A stretch of 49,968 nt of DNA from Rhizobium sp. Q54 (GTDB lineage Bacteria; Pseudomonadota; Alphaproteobacteria; Rhizobiales; Xanthobacteraceae): the NCBI GenBank assembly GCA_945870035.1, contig CAMBQQ010000019.1:1-49968 (forward strand), in the 5' to 3' direction. Numbering within the stretch: position 1 is the stretch's first letter; each line of letters begins with the position of its first letter. A model generated the notes under the pieces. It was not told where the DNA came from. It was given only the letters and a program-made list of their open reading frames with translations, and did not search any database. Shown here one piece after another: positions 25,032-34,449 of the stretch. The position numbers and the translations under genes are program-made.

Positions 25032-26820
25032 AATGGCGCTTTCCACGGCTCGCAGAATCGATTTCGCGTCAGACGAAGCGCAAGCGCATGTGCGCGCGCG
25101 CTACCGCGCCGAAGCCCGCTTCAAGATGTATGGACTGGTCGCGATCGGTCTGACCGCGCTGTTCCTGGTCATTGTGCTGACCGACATCGTCATCAAGGGC
25201 CTGCCGACCTTTACGCAGCACAGCGCCTTGCTTGACGTCACCATCTCTAACGCCGATGTCGATGCGAAATCGCCGCTCGACGGCGATTATCAGGCGGTCG
25301 TCCGCAATACCCTGCGCGCCCGGTTTCCGAACGTCGAGAGCCGTACCGAGCGCCGTGCGCTCGATGGCATCGTATCGTCCGGCGCCGCCGACCGGGTGCG
25401 CGATATGGTGATGAGCGACCCTTCGCTGATCGGCAAGACCGTGCCGGTCAAGCTGTTGCTGTCCGACGACGCCGACCTTTATTACAAGGACGGCACGCGG
25501 ATCGAACAATCCCCGGCCAAAGGCGCCGCCACGGTCAGCGGCGTCACCGGCGACGTCACCATCCAGAGCAGCGTCGCCGATTTCGCCGGCCGCCTGAAAG
25601 TCGTCAAGAGCGGCTTGTTCGCCCGCGCGCAGAACTTGCGCACGGAAGCCGAGCGCCAGCGCAATTTTGCGCGCGCACTCGAGGCGCGCAAGGCCGAGAT
25701 CGAGCGGACGCTTGCCACCGCGACGCCGGCGGTCCGCCAGGAGCTTGCCACCATCACCGCCGACATGGAGTCGATGACGCAGCGCGCCGACGACGCGACC
25801 AAGAGGGCCGGCGAATTACAGGCGCGGTTCGACGCCGCTGCTTCCGAAGAAACGCTCGACGAGACGGTTCCGAGCGTGCTGGTTCGGATCAACGGCGGTC
25901 TGGTCAAGGTGACGACGATGACCGACACCCAGGCCAGCGGCACCGTGATCCTGCCGCTCACTTCGGCCGGCTCCGCGCCCGCCGGGGGCTGGCAGGTCGT
26001 GACTTATGTCGTTCCGGAGGCCAACCGGCGCGTCAACGACCGCGAAGTGTCGTGGCTCGAAGCGCTGCGAGCGCAAGGCGCCATCACCAGCGACTTCAAC
26101 TGGGCATTCTTCACCTCTGGCGACAGCCGCGAGCCGGAGCTTGCCGGCATCCGTGGTGCGTTGGTCGGCTCGGCATTGACTCTGTTCGTGACGCTGATCC
26201 TCTGCCTGCCGATCGGCGTGGCGGCGGCGATCTATCTGGAAGAATTCGCGCCGAAGAACTGGTTGACCGAAATTATCGAGGTCAACATCAACAACCTGGC
26301 GGCGGTGCCTTCGATCGTGTTCGGCCTGCTCGGCCTGGCGATGTTCCTCAATTTCTTCGACCTGCCGAGATCGGCGCCGCTGGTTGGCGGTCTGGTGCTG
26401 GCGTTGCTGGTGCTGCCGACGATCATCATTGCCTCGCGCGCCGCGCTGCGAGCGGTGCCGCCATCGATCAAGGAAGCGGCGCTCGGCGTCGGCGCGTCGC
26501 AGCAGCAGGCGGTGTTCCACCATGTTCTGCCGCCGGCGATGCCGGGAATCATGACCGGGACCATCATCGGCATGGCGCACGCGCTTGGCGAAACCGCGCC
26601 GCTTTTGATGATCGGCATGGTCGCTTTCATCGTCGAGGTGCCCACCGGCATCACCGACGCAGCGACGGCGCTGCCGGTGCAAATCTATCTCTGGTCCGAT
26701 TTGCCGGAAATCGCATTCCAGGCCAAGACCGCGGCGGCGATCATGGTCCTGCTGGTATTCCTGTTCGTGATGAACGGGTCGGCTATTTACCTGCGCCGCC
26801 AATTCGAGCGCCGCTGGTAG
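25024..26820 (+). CDS. pstA: Phosphate ABC transporter permease PstA, enlarged form
   Basis: Second permease subunit. The N-terminal region of the DUF3333 type has one membrane helix (about 38-58); the C-terminal permease core has EEFAPKNWLTEIIEVNINNL and the EAA-type loop KEAALGVGASQQQAVFHHVLP. At 598 residues it is about twice the E. coli size. Between them lies a long periplasmic insertion including a Glu/Arg/Ala-rich coiled coil (about 195-280). Start ATG 25024 overlaps the pstC end. Confidence 0.92.
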   Translation: MTEMALSTARRIDFASDEAQAHVRARYRAEARFKMYGLVAIGLTALFLVIVLTDIVIKGLPTFTQHSALLDVTISNADVDAKSPLDGDYQAVVRNTLRARFPNVESRTERRALDGIVSSGAADRVRDMVMSDPSLIGKTVPVKLLLSDDADLYYKDGTRIEQSPAKGAATVSGVTGDVTIQSSVADFAGRLKVVKSGLFARAQNLRTEAERQRNFARALEARKAEIERTLATATPAVRQELATITADMESMTQRADDATKRAGELQARFDAAASEETLDETVPSVLVRINGGLVKVTTMTDTQASGTVILPLTSAGSAPAGGWQVVTYVVPEANRRVNDREVSWLEALRAQGAITSDFNWAFFTSGDSREPELAGIRGALVGSALTLFVTLILCLPIGVAAAIYLEEFAPKNWLTEIIEVNINNLAAVPSIVFGLLGLAMFLNFFDLPRSAPLVGGLVLALLVLPTIIIASRAALRAVPPSIKEAALGVGASQQQAVFHHVLPPAMPGIMTGTIIGMAHALGETAPLLMIGMVAFIVEVPTGITDAATALPVQIYLWSDLPEIAFQAKTAAAIMVLLVFLFVMNGSAIYLRRQFERRW

Positions 26821-26844
26821 GCGTCATAAGGGGAGTCCGCGTTT

Positions 26845-27663
26845 ATGAACAGCATGGTCCAGGTTAAGCAATCAGACGCGGAAGGCGCGGCGCCCGGCCT
26901 TGGGGTCAAGCCCAAGGTCATTGCCCGGGATGTCAACGTCTTTTACGGCGACAAGCACGCCCTGAAAGGGGTCAATCTCGACGTGCCGGCGCGCGCCGTC
27001 ACTGCGTTGATCGGTCCTTCGGGCTGCGGCAAGTCGACGTTCCTGCGCTGCATCAACAGGATGAACGACACCATTCCGATCTGCCGGGTGACCGGCAAAA
27101 TCGAAATCGACGAGCGTGACATCTATGACCCCACGCTCGATGTCGTGCAGTTGCGCGCCCGCGTCGGCATGGTGTTTCAAAAGCCGAACCCGTTCCCCAA
27201 GTCCATCTATGAAAACGTGGCCTATGGGCCCAGGATTCATGGCTTCGCCAAGACGAAGGCGGAATTGGACGAGATCGTCGCCGGCAGCCTGCGCAAAGCG
27301 GGCTTGTTCGAGGAGGTCAAGGACCGCTTGCAGGAATCCGGGACGGGACTGTCCGGCGGTCAGCAGCAGCGCCTGTGCATTGCACGCGCCATCGCCGTCA
27401 ATCCGGAAGTCATCCTGATGGACGAGCCCTGTTCGGCGCTCGATCCGATCGCCACCGCCAAGATCGAAGAGTTGATGGACGAGTTGCGGGAAAATTTCAC
27501 GATCATCATCGTCACCCATTCGATGCAGCAGGCAGCGCGCGTTTCGGAGCGGACCGCCTTCTTCCATCTCGGTTACCTGGTCGAGGAAGGGCGGACGGAG
27601 GAAATGTTTACCAAGCCGAAGGATCAGCGCACCCAGGATTACATCACCGGGCGCTTCGGTTAA
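26845..27663 (+). CDS. pstB: Phosphate ABC transporter ATP-binding protein
   Basis: PstB powers phosphate import. The 272-residue protein has Walker [10 protein letters not shown], the Q-loop VFQKPNPFP, the signature [14 protein letters not shown], Walker [14 protein letters not shown] and switch His in VTHSMQQA, all typical of PstB. GGGGAG is present about 9 bases before the ATG. It lies 24 nt after pstA. Confidence 0.97.
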   Translation: MNSMVQVKQSDAEGAAPGLGVKPKVIARDVNVFYGDKHALKGVNLDVPARAVTALIGPSGCGKSTFLRCINRMNDTIPICRVTGKIEIDERDIYDPTLDVVQLRARVGMVFQKPNPFPKSIYENVAYGPRIHGFAKTKAELDEIVAGSLRKAGLFEEVKDRLQESGTGLSGGQQQRLCIARAIAVNPEVILMDEPCSALDPIATAKIEELMDELRENFTIIIVTHSMQQAARVSERTAFFHLGYLVEEGRTEEMFTKPKDQRTQDYITGRFG

Positions 27664-27703
27664 CCGCGCGCGGCTTGCGCATTCAGGAATTAAGGACACG
27701 GCA

Positions 27704-28417
27704 ATGAACGATCAGCACACGGCCAAGGCCTTCGACATCGACCTTCAGGATATCGCGCGCATGGTCGCCGAAATGGGCGGGCTGGCCGAGAAGCAAGTCG
27801 CCGATTCGGTCGATGCTCTGGCCAAGCGCGACACCACTTTGGCGCAGCGGGTCACCGCCGCGGACTCCGCCATCGATGCGCTACAGCGCGAGATTGAGGA
27901 AAAGTCGGTGCTGACCATCGCCCGCCGCCAGCCGATGGCGGTCGATCTGCGCGACATCGTCGGCGCGCTGCGGCTCGCCAACGACATCGAGCGTATTGGC
28001 GATCTCGCCAAGAACATCGCCAAGCGCGTCATCGCGCTCAACGCCGAATTCCCGCCGCCGAAACTGATCCGCGGCGTCGAGCACATGACCGATCTGGTGC
28101 TCGAACAGCTAAAGGCGGTGCTCGATGCCTATGCCCGCCGCGACGACAACAAGGCGATGGCGGTGTGGCGCGGCGACGAGGAAATCGACGCGGTCTGCAC
28201 CTCGGTGTTCCGTGAACTTCTGACTTACATGATGGAAGACCCGCGCAACATCACCTGCTGCATCCACCTGATGTTCTGCGCCAAGAACATCGAACGCATG
28301 GGCGATCACGCCACCAACATTGCCGAGACGGTGCACTACATCATCGACGGTAATCCGATCACCGAACGCCGGCCGAAGGGGGACACCACAACCATCCCCG
28401 CTCTGACCGGCGCGTAA
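27704..28417 (+). CDS. phoU: Phosphate signalling protein PhoU
   Basis: PhoU links PstB to PhoR and keeps the regulon off when phosphate is plentiful. The 237-residue helical protein has two PhoU repeats, each with the metal-binding-type motif: RLANDIERIGDLAKNIAKR and CAKNIERMGDHATNIAE. It sits 40 nt after pstB and 16 nt before phoB. Confidence 0.96.
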   Translation: MNDQHTAKAFDIDLQDIARMVAEMGGLAEKQVADSVDALAKRDTTLAQRVTAADSAIDALQREIEEKSVLTIARRQPMAVDLRDIVGALRLANDIERIGDLAKNIAKRVIALNAEFPPPKLIRGVEHMTDLVLEQLKAVLDAYARRDDNKAMAVWRGDEEIDAVCTSVFRELLTYMMEDPRNITCCIHLMFCAKNIERMGDHATNIAETVHYIIDGNPITERRPKGDTTTIPALTGA

Positions 28418-28433
28418 GTAAAGAGGCAGAATA

Positions 28434-29135
28434 ATGAGCGTGCGAATTCTGATCGTCGAGGACGAAGAGCCGCTCACCATGCTGCTGCGCTACAACCTTG
28501 AGGCCGAAGGCTACGAGGTCGAAAGCGCGGCGCGCGGCGACGATGCCGACACCAAGCTGAAAGAGAACATCCCCGATCTGGTGGTGCTCGACTGGATGCT
28601 GCCCGGCCTATCCGGCATCGAACTGTGCCGCCGCCTGCGCGCGCGCCCCGAGACCCGGCAATTGCCGATCATCATGCTGACCGCGCGCGGCGAGGAAAGC
28701 GAGAAGGTGAGGGGCCTGGCCACCGGCGCCGACGATTACATCGTCAAGCCGTTCTCGGTGCCGGAGTTGCTCGCCCGCGTGCGCGCGCTGCTGCGTCGCG
28801 CCAGCCCGGAGCGCGTCGCCAATGTGGTCAACATCGGCGACATCGAACTCGACCGCGAGAAGAAGCGCGTGTCGCGCAACGGCCGCGCCGTCGAACTCGG
28901 GCCGACCGAATACCGGCTGCTGGAATTCCTGATGGAGCGGCCGGGCCGGGTGTTCTCGCGCGAGCAGTTGCTCGACGGCGTTTGGGGCTCGGACATCTAC
29001 ATCGACGAACGCACCGTCGACGTCCATGTCGGCCGCCTGCGCAAGGCGATCAAGAAGGGCCAGGAGCCCGATCCGATCCGCACTGTCCGCGGCGCCGGCT
29101 ATTCGCTCGACGACCGCTTCGGCCGCGCCAGCTGA
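28434..29135 (+). CDS. phoB: Phosphate-regulon response regulator PhoB
   Basis: An OmpR-type response regulator of 233 residues. The receiver domain has the acidic pocket VEDEE, phosphoacceptor Asp in VVLDWMLPG (about residue 54), Thr/Ala of MLTARG and Lys of IVKPF. The C-terminal winged helix has ELGPTEYRLLEFLM and RTVDVHVGRLRKAI. It is the last gene of the pst run, phosphorylated by PhoR and expected to bind the Pho box upstream of pstS. Confidence 0.96.
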   Translation: MSVRILIVEDEEPLTMLLRYNLEAEGYEVESAARGDDADTKLKENIPDLVVLDWMLPGLSGIELCRRLRARPETRQLPIIMLTARGEESEKVRGLATGADDYIVKPFSVPELLARVRALLRRASPERVANVVNIGDIELDREKKRVSRNGRAVELGPTEYRLLEFLMERPGRVFSREQLLDGVWGSDIYIDERTVDVHVGRLRKAIKKGQEPDPIRTVRGAGYSLDDRFGRAS

Positions 29136-29217
29136 TTTCTTCGCCGGCTTTATTGTTTGGCTGTCGTGAAACGGCTAACGCTGTCCCAACGCTATCAGTC
29201 CGTTGGGAGGCTTCGCC

Positions 29218-29949
29218 GTGTCGCAGGATGTGTTGAACAAGCAGGTTGTTGAAGAACTCGCGCCCACCGGGAAAATTCGCGCCGCCATCAATGTCGGCAA
29301 CATCGTGCTGGCCAAGGCCGGCGAGGGCGGGGCTGAGCCTTCCGGCATTACCGTCGATCTCGCCCGCGAAGTGGGCAAGCGGCTCGGCGTCCCCGTCGAA
29401 TTCGTTGTGTTCGACAGCGCCGGCAAGGTGTCCGGCGCGGCCAATAAGGGGGTCTGGGACATTTGTTTCCTCGCCATCGAGCCGGCCCGCGCCGCCGAGA
29501 TCGAGTTCACCGCGCCCTATGTGCTGATCGAGGGCACTTATCTGGTGAAGGCGGATTCGGCCCTCAACAAGGTCGAGGATGTCGATGCGCCCGGCCTGCG
29601 CATCGGCGTCAATACCGGCGCGGCTTACGACCTGTTCCTGACGCGCTCACTCAAGCACGCCACTTTGCTGCGCGCCGGACAGGACTCCTCGATGTTCGAT
29701 CTGTTCGAGGCCGGCAAGGTCGATGCCGCCGCCGGTGTGCGCCAGCCGCTCGACATCTATGCCAAAAGCCATCCGGACGTCCGTGTCATGCCGGACCGCT
29801 TTATGGAAATTCGCCAGGCGATGGCGGCGAGCAAGGGCAAGTTTGCCGGGCAGAAATATCTCGCGGCCTTTGTCGACGAGATGAAGGCCACCGGCTTCGT
29901 CGCCGAAGCCATCAAGCGCCACGGCCAGGCGGCGGCAGTCGCGCCGTAA
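29218..29949 (+). CDS. Solute-binding-protein family 3 homologue without signal peptide
   Basis: A 243-residue protein of the amino-acid-binding periplasmic protein type (SBP_bac_3): PSGITVDLAREVGKRLGVPVEF, WDICFLAIEPARAAEIEFTAPY and LRIGVNTGAAYDLFLTR are typical. The N-terminus (VSQDVLNKQVVEELAPTGKI) lacks any hydrophobic export signal. GTG 29218 follows GGGAGG by 8 bases. No permease or ATPase gene is adjacent. A cytoplasmic sensing or enzymatic role is possible; alternatively, ligand scavenging through another route. Confidence 0.75.
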   Translation: MSQDVLNKQVVEELAPTGKIRAAINVGNIVLAKAGEGGAEPSGITVDLAREVGKRLGVPVEFVVFDSAGKVSGAANKGVWDICFLAIEPARAAEIEFTAPYVLIEGTYLVKADSALNKVEDVDAPGLRIGVNTGAAYDLFLTRSLKHATLLRAGQDSSMFDLFEAGKVDAAAGVRQPLDIYAKSHPDVRVMPDRFMEIRQAMAASKGKFAGQKYLAAFVDEMKATGFVAEAIKRHGQAAAVAP

Positions 29950-29988
29950 GCCTCATCGTCGTCCCCGCGAAGACGGGGAACGACAAAT

Positions 29989-30015
29989 AAAAAAGGCCGG
30001 GGTATTGCCCCGGCC
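29989..30015 (-). terminator. Intrinsic terminator of gcrA
   Basis: Read on the minus strand, an 8-bp stem GGCCGGGG / CCCCGGCC with a CAATA loop is followed by six T residues. It lies just after the gcrA stop. A separate CCCCGCG/CGGGG hairpin (about 29962-29978) may serve the rightward gene. Confidence 0.85.
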
Positions 30016-30038
30016 ATCGTCATCTCAATACAAAATCC

Positions 30039-30530
30039 CTAGCCGCGGAACGGCGGCCGGTTGACGCGGCGGCGGTCGGAGGCCGGCTGGAACGCCACCC
30101 GGCAATGGAACGTGCAATAGGGCTTGTCGTCGGCATTGGCGCCGCCGCAGAAGAAGAAATCCGGCGTCGACGGATCGCCGACCGGCCAGTGGCAGGTCTT
30201 CTCGCTGAGCTGAAGCAGCGACTTGCGCTGCTCCATCGGGATCTCGAGCATTTCCGGCTCGGCCTCGACTTCGTAGTCGTAGGCCAGCGCGGTGTTGCCG
30301 CGCACCTGCGGTCGCTGCACACGGATCATGTGGCCGCTTGAGCGCGCCTTGCGTGGGCGCGGCGCGCTGGAGGACGGGCTTTTGGCCCGGCCCGAGAGGC
30401 CGAGGCGGTGAACCTTGCCGATCACGGCATTGCGGGTGATCCCGCCCAGTTCGGCGGCGATCTGGCTGGCGGACAGGCCGTCAGACCATAATTTCTTCAG
30501 GAGTTCGACCCTCTCGTCGGTCCAGCTCAT
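30039..30530 (-). CDS. gcrA: Cell-cycle regulator GcrA
   Basis: GcrA is an alphaproteobacterial transcription cofactor that works with sigma-70 at promoters carrying methylated GANTC sites. The 163-residue protein has the N-terminal DNA-binding domain (SWTDERVELLKKLWSDGLSA, then GGITRNAVIGKVHRLGL) and the C-terminal Cys/Trp-rich sigma-binding part (CHWPVGDP, FFFCGG, YCTFHC). It is divergent from argD across a 460-base region with clustered GANTC sites. Confidence 0.95.
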   Translation of the reverse strand: MSWTDERVELLKKLWSDGLSASQIAAELGGITRNAVIGKVHRLGLSGRAKSPSSSAPRPRKARSSGHMIRVQRPQVRGNTALAYDYEVEAEPEMLEIPMEQRKSLLQLSEKTCHWPVGDPSTPDFFFCGGANADDKPYCTFHCRVAFQPASDRRRVNRPPFRG

Positions 30531-30990
30531 TTGGGCGTCTCCGCGGCAGTGCTACTGCCCTTGGTGGAATCCATCCCCGTCGTCTGGCGCGGGTTTTCCG
30601 CGCCTGAACGTGTACGCTTCAGGGATGCACTAGATTTCGGTGGCGATACGCACGACATGTCGTAGCGCCTGACCAAAAAACTACACTATGGGTTGACTCG
30701 CCCGCAAGCATTTGCAACCGCCAACAACCCATCTACCAGCAGGTTTCTCTCTTAGAATCCGCACTTACGGCGAATTTGAGTCGCGAATCGCTGTGGACAG
30801 AGACAGGGCGGAGCGGGCTACCGGCGGGGCCGGCCACAAGATCGGCAAAATTGCCGCCGCCACCCGCGGTTGACAGGGCATAGCCCGCCAATAGAATGCT
30901 CAAAGTGCCGCCCGGTGAGGCGGCACGTTTCATTTCGGACGCATAATTCGATTATGCATGGGCCGAAAAGCTCGATGAAAGAAGCCGGTC
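30531..30990. promoter_or_regulatory. gcrA-argD divergent intergenic region with clustered GANTC sites
   Basis: No gene is evident. Five CcrM-type GANTC sites lie at 30567-30571, 30695-30699, 30755-30759, 30778-30782 and 30785-30789, four of them within 95 bases. Chance predicts about one per 256 bases. The region must contain the gcrA promoter and probably the argD promoter; methylation-dependent control is inferred from the partners known in Caulobacter-like bacteria. Confidence 0.55.
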
Positions 30991-32205
30991 GTGAGTTCGC
31001 ACCTGTTGCCGACCTATTCCCGCGTCGACCTCGCTTTCGAGCGGGGCGAGGGCGTCTGGCTGTTCACGGCTGAGGGCAAGCGCTACCTCGATTTCACCTC
31101 GGGCGTCGCCGTCAATGCGCTGGGCCACGCGCACCCTCACATGGTCGCGGCGATCACCGCGCAGGCGCAGAAGCTCTGGCACACGTCGAACCTGTACCGG
31201 ATTCCGGAGGGCGAGAAGCTCGCCGCGCGGTTGTGCGAAGCGAGCTTTGCCGACTTCGTGTTCTTCCAGAACTCGGGCACCGAGGCGATGGAATGCGCGA
31301 TCAAGATGGCGCGCAAATACCAGTCGGCCTCCGGCAAGCCCGAGCGCAACCGCATCGTCACCTTTGAGGGCGCGTTCCACGGCCGGACGTTGGCCGCGCT
31401 CGCCGCCACCGGGAACAAGAAATATCTCGACGGCTTCGGCCCGGCCATGCCCGGTTTCGACCAGGTTGCCTTCGGCGATCTCGAGGCGGTCAAGAAGGCG
31501 GTAACGCCTGAGACCGCGGCGATCATCATCGAGCCGGTGATGGGCGAGGGCGGCGTGCGCGTCGTGCCGCACAATTTCCTGCGCGCCTTGCGCAAGATTT
31601 GTGACGATAACGGCCTGCTGCTGATCTTCGACGAAGTGCAGACCGGCGTCGGCCGCACCGGCGACCTGTTCGCCTATCAGCACACCGGCGTCGAACCTGA
31701 CATCATGGCGTTGGCCAAGGCGCTCGGCGGCGGCTTCCCGATCGGCGCCTGTCTCGCCACCACGGAAGCGGCCAAGGGCATGACCGCCGGCACGCATGGG
31801 TCGACCTTCGGCGGCAATCAGCTCGCCATGGCCGCGGCCAATGCCGTGCTCGATGTCGTCAATACCAAAGGCTTCCTTGAAAAAGTGCGGCAGAACGGCC
31901 TGCTGATGAAGCAGCGCCTCGCCGAGCTGCGGGATCGCCATTCCTCAGTGATTGCCGAAGTGCGCGGCGAGGGCCTTTTGATCGGCCTGCGCATGGTGCC
32001 GCCGGCGTCCGAAATGGTCGATGAATTGCGCAACGAGGAAATGATCACGGTCGCGGCCGGCGACAATGTGGTGCGGCTGCTGCCGCCCTTGATCATCAAT
32101 GAGAGCGAGATTGCCGAGGCCATCGCGCGCATCGACCGCGCCTGCATTGCGCTCGAGAAGGCCCATCCGCGCGGCGAACCGGCCGCTAAGCAGGGGGCGG
32201 CGTGA
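30991..32205 (+). CDS. argD: Acetylornithine aminotransferase
   Basis: A class III PLP aminotransferase converting N-acetylglutamate semialdehyde to N-acetylornithine in arginine synthesis. The 404-residue protein has [47 protein letters not shown] and the PLP lysine in [17 protein letters not shown] 30991 gives the usual [11 protein letters not shown] start. Its stop overlaps the argF start by one base, so they form an operon. Confidence 0.93.
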   Translation: MSSHLLPTYSRVDLAFERGEGVWLFTAEGKRYLDFTSGVAVNALGHAHPHMVAAITAQAQKLWHTSNLYRIPEGEKLAARLCEASFADFVFFQNSGTEAMECAIKMARKYQSASGKPERNRIVTFEGAFHGRTLAALAATGNKKYLDGFGPAMPGFDQVAFGDLEAVKKAVTPETAAIIIEPVMGEGGVRVVPHNFLRALRKICDDNGLLLIFDEVQTGVGRTGDLFAYQHTGVEPDIMALAKALGGGFPIGACLATTEAAKGMTAGTHGSTFGGNQLAMAAANAVLDVVNTKGFLEKVRQNGLLMKQRLAELRDRHSSVIAEVRGEGLLIGLRMVPPASEMVDELRNEEMITVAAGDNVVRLLPPLIINESEIAEAIARIDRACIALEKAHPRGEPAAKQGAA

Positions 32206-33125
32206 TGGGCGGCGTTCGCCACTTCCTCGACCTGACCGATATTCCGAAGCCGGTACTCAACGGCATCATCGCCAACAGCCGGACCATGAAGACCGCGCGC
32301 AAGCGCGGCGAATTGTCGGCGCCGCTCGCCGGCAAGACTTTGGCGATGATCTTCGACAAGCCGTCGACCCGCACCCGCGTCTCCTTCGATGTCGGCATGC
32401 GCCAGCTCGGCGGCGAAGCCATCATGCTGACTGCGCAGGAAATGCAGCTCGGCCGCGGCGAGACCCTGGCCGACACCGCGCGCGTTTTGTCGCGCTTCGT
32501 CGATGCCATCATGATCCGCACGCTCGACCACGAGTCGGTCGCCGAGATCGCGCGCTACGCCACGGTGCCGGTGATCAATGGCCTGACCCGGCGTTCGCAC
32601 CCGTGTCAGGTGCTGGCCGATGTCATGACATATGAAGAGCATCGCGGTTCGATCAAGGGCCGCAAGATCGCCTGGACAGGCGACGCCAACAACGTGCTGG
32701 CCTCGCTGGCGCATGCGGCCGAGCGTTTCGAATTCGAGTTGCAGATCGCCACGCCGTCCGAGTTGAAGCCGAAGAAATGGCTGATGGACTGGATCAAGTC
32801 TTCCGGCGCCGCGATCAAGTGCACCGACGATCCGGACAAGGCCGTCAAGGATGCCGATTGCGTGTTCACCGACACCTGGGTATCGATGGGCGACCGCGAC
32901 GGCAAGCACCGCCACAACGTGCTCAAGCGCTATCAGGTCAATTCAAGCCTGATGTCGAAGGCCAAGCCGGACGCTTTGTTCATGCATTGCCTGCCCGCCC
33001 ATCGCGGCGAGGAAGTCACCGACGAGGTGATCGACGGGCCGCAGTCGGTGGTGTTCGACGAGGCGGAAAACCGCCTGCACGCCCAGAAGGGCCTGCTCGC
33101 CTGGTGCCTGCACGCTGACGTTTGA
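32205..33125 (+). CDS. argF: Ornithine carbamoyltransferase
   Basis: It makes citrulline from ornithine and carbamoyl phosphate. The 306-residue protein has the carbamoyl-phosphate site STRTRVSF (about 51-58), HPCQVLAD and the ornithine-loop [14 protein letters not shown] 32205 gives the TGATG overlap with argD; a GTG at 32202 is the alternative. Confidence 0.95.
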   Translation: MGGVRHFLDLTDIPKPVLNGIIANSRTMKTARKRGELSAPLAGKTLAMIFDKPSTRTRVSFDVGMRQLGGEAIMLTAQEMQLGRGETLADTARVLSRFVDAIMIRTLDHESVAEIARYATVPVINGLTRRSHPCQVLADVMTYEEHRGSIKGRKIAWTGDANNVLASLAHAAERFEFELQIATPSELKPKKWLMDWIKSSGAAIKCTDDPDKAVKDADCVFTDTWVSMGDRDGKHRHNVLKRYQVNSSLMSKAKPDALFMHCLPAHRGEEVTDEVIDGPQSVVFDEAENRLHAQKGLLAWCLHADV

Positions 33126-33126
33126 T

Positions 33127-33232
33127 GTCATTCCGGGGCGCTCGCTTTAGCGAGCGAACCCGGAATCCAGAAAGAAGCTCGGCGCTCGCGTCTGGATTCC
33201 GGGTTCGCGCTTTCAGCGCGCCCCGGAATGAC
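33127..33232. repeat. Long intergenic inverted repeat after argF
   Basis: Outer arms GTCATTCCGGGGCGC and GCGCCCCGGAATGAC, with inner arms GAACCCGGAATCCAGA / TCTGGATTCCGGGTTC, form a long imperfect cruciform or hairpin. It begins directly after the argF stop, may terminate the argDF transcript, and belongs to the interspersed palindrome families of this group. Confidence 0.75.
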
Positions 33233-33269
33233 GGGTTTAAATTTCGCGATCGCGAACTACATAAGCCGA

Positions 33270-34280
33270 ATGATCGAACACACCATGACCTCACCCGATA
33301 TCTCTATCCCGACCCGTGCACCGGCGCCGACCAGCCCCGACGATACGGTGCTGCCGTTCGAGGTGGCCTCGCTCGATCTACGCGGCCGCGTCGTGCGGCT
33401 TGGGCCGGTGGTCGATGAAATCCTCGCCAAGCACGCCTATCCGGAGCCGGTGGCCAAGCTGCTCGGTGAAGCCATCGTGCTGACCGTGATGCTCGGCTCG
33501 GCCCTGAAGATGGAAGGCCGTTTCATCCTGCAAACCCAGACCGACGGTCCGGTCGGCCTGCTGGTGGTGGATTACACCACGCCCGGCAAGGTGCGCGCCT
33601 GCGCGCGCTTCAGCCAAGACGGCGTCGAGGCGGCGGTCGCGGCGGGCAACGCCGATGCCGGATCGATGCTCGGCAAGGGCCATCTGGCGATGACCATCGA
33701 CCAGGGCGCCGCCACCTCGCGTTATCAGGGCCTGGTCGCGCTCGATGGCGGCTCGCTGGAAGACGCCGCGCATGAATACTTCCTGCGCTCGGAGCAGATC
33801 CCGACCCGCGTGCGTCTCGCCGTGGCCGAGGAGCTTGTGCCCGGCGGTGCGAAGCATTGGCGCGCTGGCGGCATCATGTTGCAGTTCCTGCCGAAGTCGG
33901 CGGAGCGCGCGCGCATGGATCTCGATCCCGGCGATGCGCCGGAAGGCGTCGAAATCGCCGCCGCGCCAGAGGACGATGCCTGGGTGCAGGGCCGCGCTTT
34001 GCTGGAAACGGTTGAGGACCTCGAACTGATCGATCCGGAAGTGTCGAGTGAGCGGCTCGCCTACCGGCTGTTTCATGAACCGGGCGTGCGCGTGTTCAAC
34101 AGCGCGGATGTGCTGGCCGAGTGCTCGTGCTCGCGCGACACGGTCGAGGCCATGCTGCGCAGTTTCTCGCAGGACGACCGCGATCATATGGTCGAGGACG
34201 GCAGGATTTCGGTGACCTGCGAGTTTTGCAGCTCGACCTACGTCTTCGCCCCGGGCGAGACCGCTCCGAAGGTGGAGTAG
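33270..34280 (+). CDS. hslO: Redox-regulated chaperone Hsp33
   Basis: Hsp33 becomes an active holdase when oxidation releases its zinc. The 336-residue protein ends in the four-Cys zinc site: ECSCSRD and VTCEFCSSTY. The core has MLGSALKMEGRFILQTQTDGP and YFLRSEQIPTRV. Two starts are plausible, ATG 33270 or ATG 33285, neither with a strong ribosome-binding site; an upstream start would lie within the intergenic repeat and is unlikely. Confidence 0.93.
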   Translation: MIEHTMTSPDISIPTRAPAPTSPDDTVLPFEVASLDLRGRVVRLGPVVDEILAKHAYPEPVAKLLGEAIVLTVMLGSALKMEGRFILQTQTDGPVGLLVVDYTTPGKVRACARFSQDGVEAAVAAGNADAGSMLGKGHLAMTIDQGAATSRYQGLVALDGGSLEDAAHEYFLRSEQIPTRVRLAVAEELVPGGAKHWRAGGIMLQFLPKSAERARMDLDPGDAPEGVEIAAAPEDDAWVQGRALLETVEDLELIDPEVSSERLAYRLFHEPGVRVFNSADVLAECSCSRDTVEAMLRSFSQDDRDHMVEDGRISVTCEFCSSTYVFAPGETAPKVE

Positions 34281-34312
34281 GATTGCTTATGCATTTGCCA
34301 GTCGCCTGCTTT

Positions 34313-34449
34313 CTTCACCTCTCCCATAGGGAGAGGTCGACGCGCCATAAGCGCGTTGACGCGATATGGCGCGGCGGGTGAGGGGTTATGGCCTCAATTG
34401 AGTCACTTGCCCCCTCACCCCAACCCTCTCCCCCCAGGGGAGAGGGAGT
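34313..34449. repeat. Intergenic inverted repeat overlapping the next gene's start
   Basis: Arms CCTCTCCC.. and GGGAGAGG, and GGTGAGGGG against CCCCTCACC, mark an interspersed repeat of the kind whose translation gives PSPQPSP-type peptides. It extends over the first 60 bases of the L,D-transpeptidase frame. Confidence 0.65.

Noticed and set aside
34313..34449. CRISPR-like or protein-coding repeat
   Set aside because: It is a single imperfect inverted repeat, not a spaced array; no CRISPR array was seen anywhere in the window.
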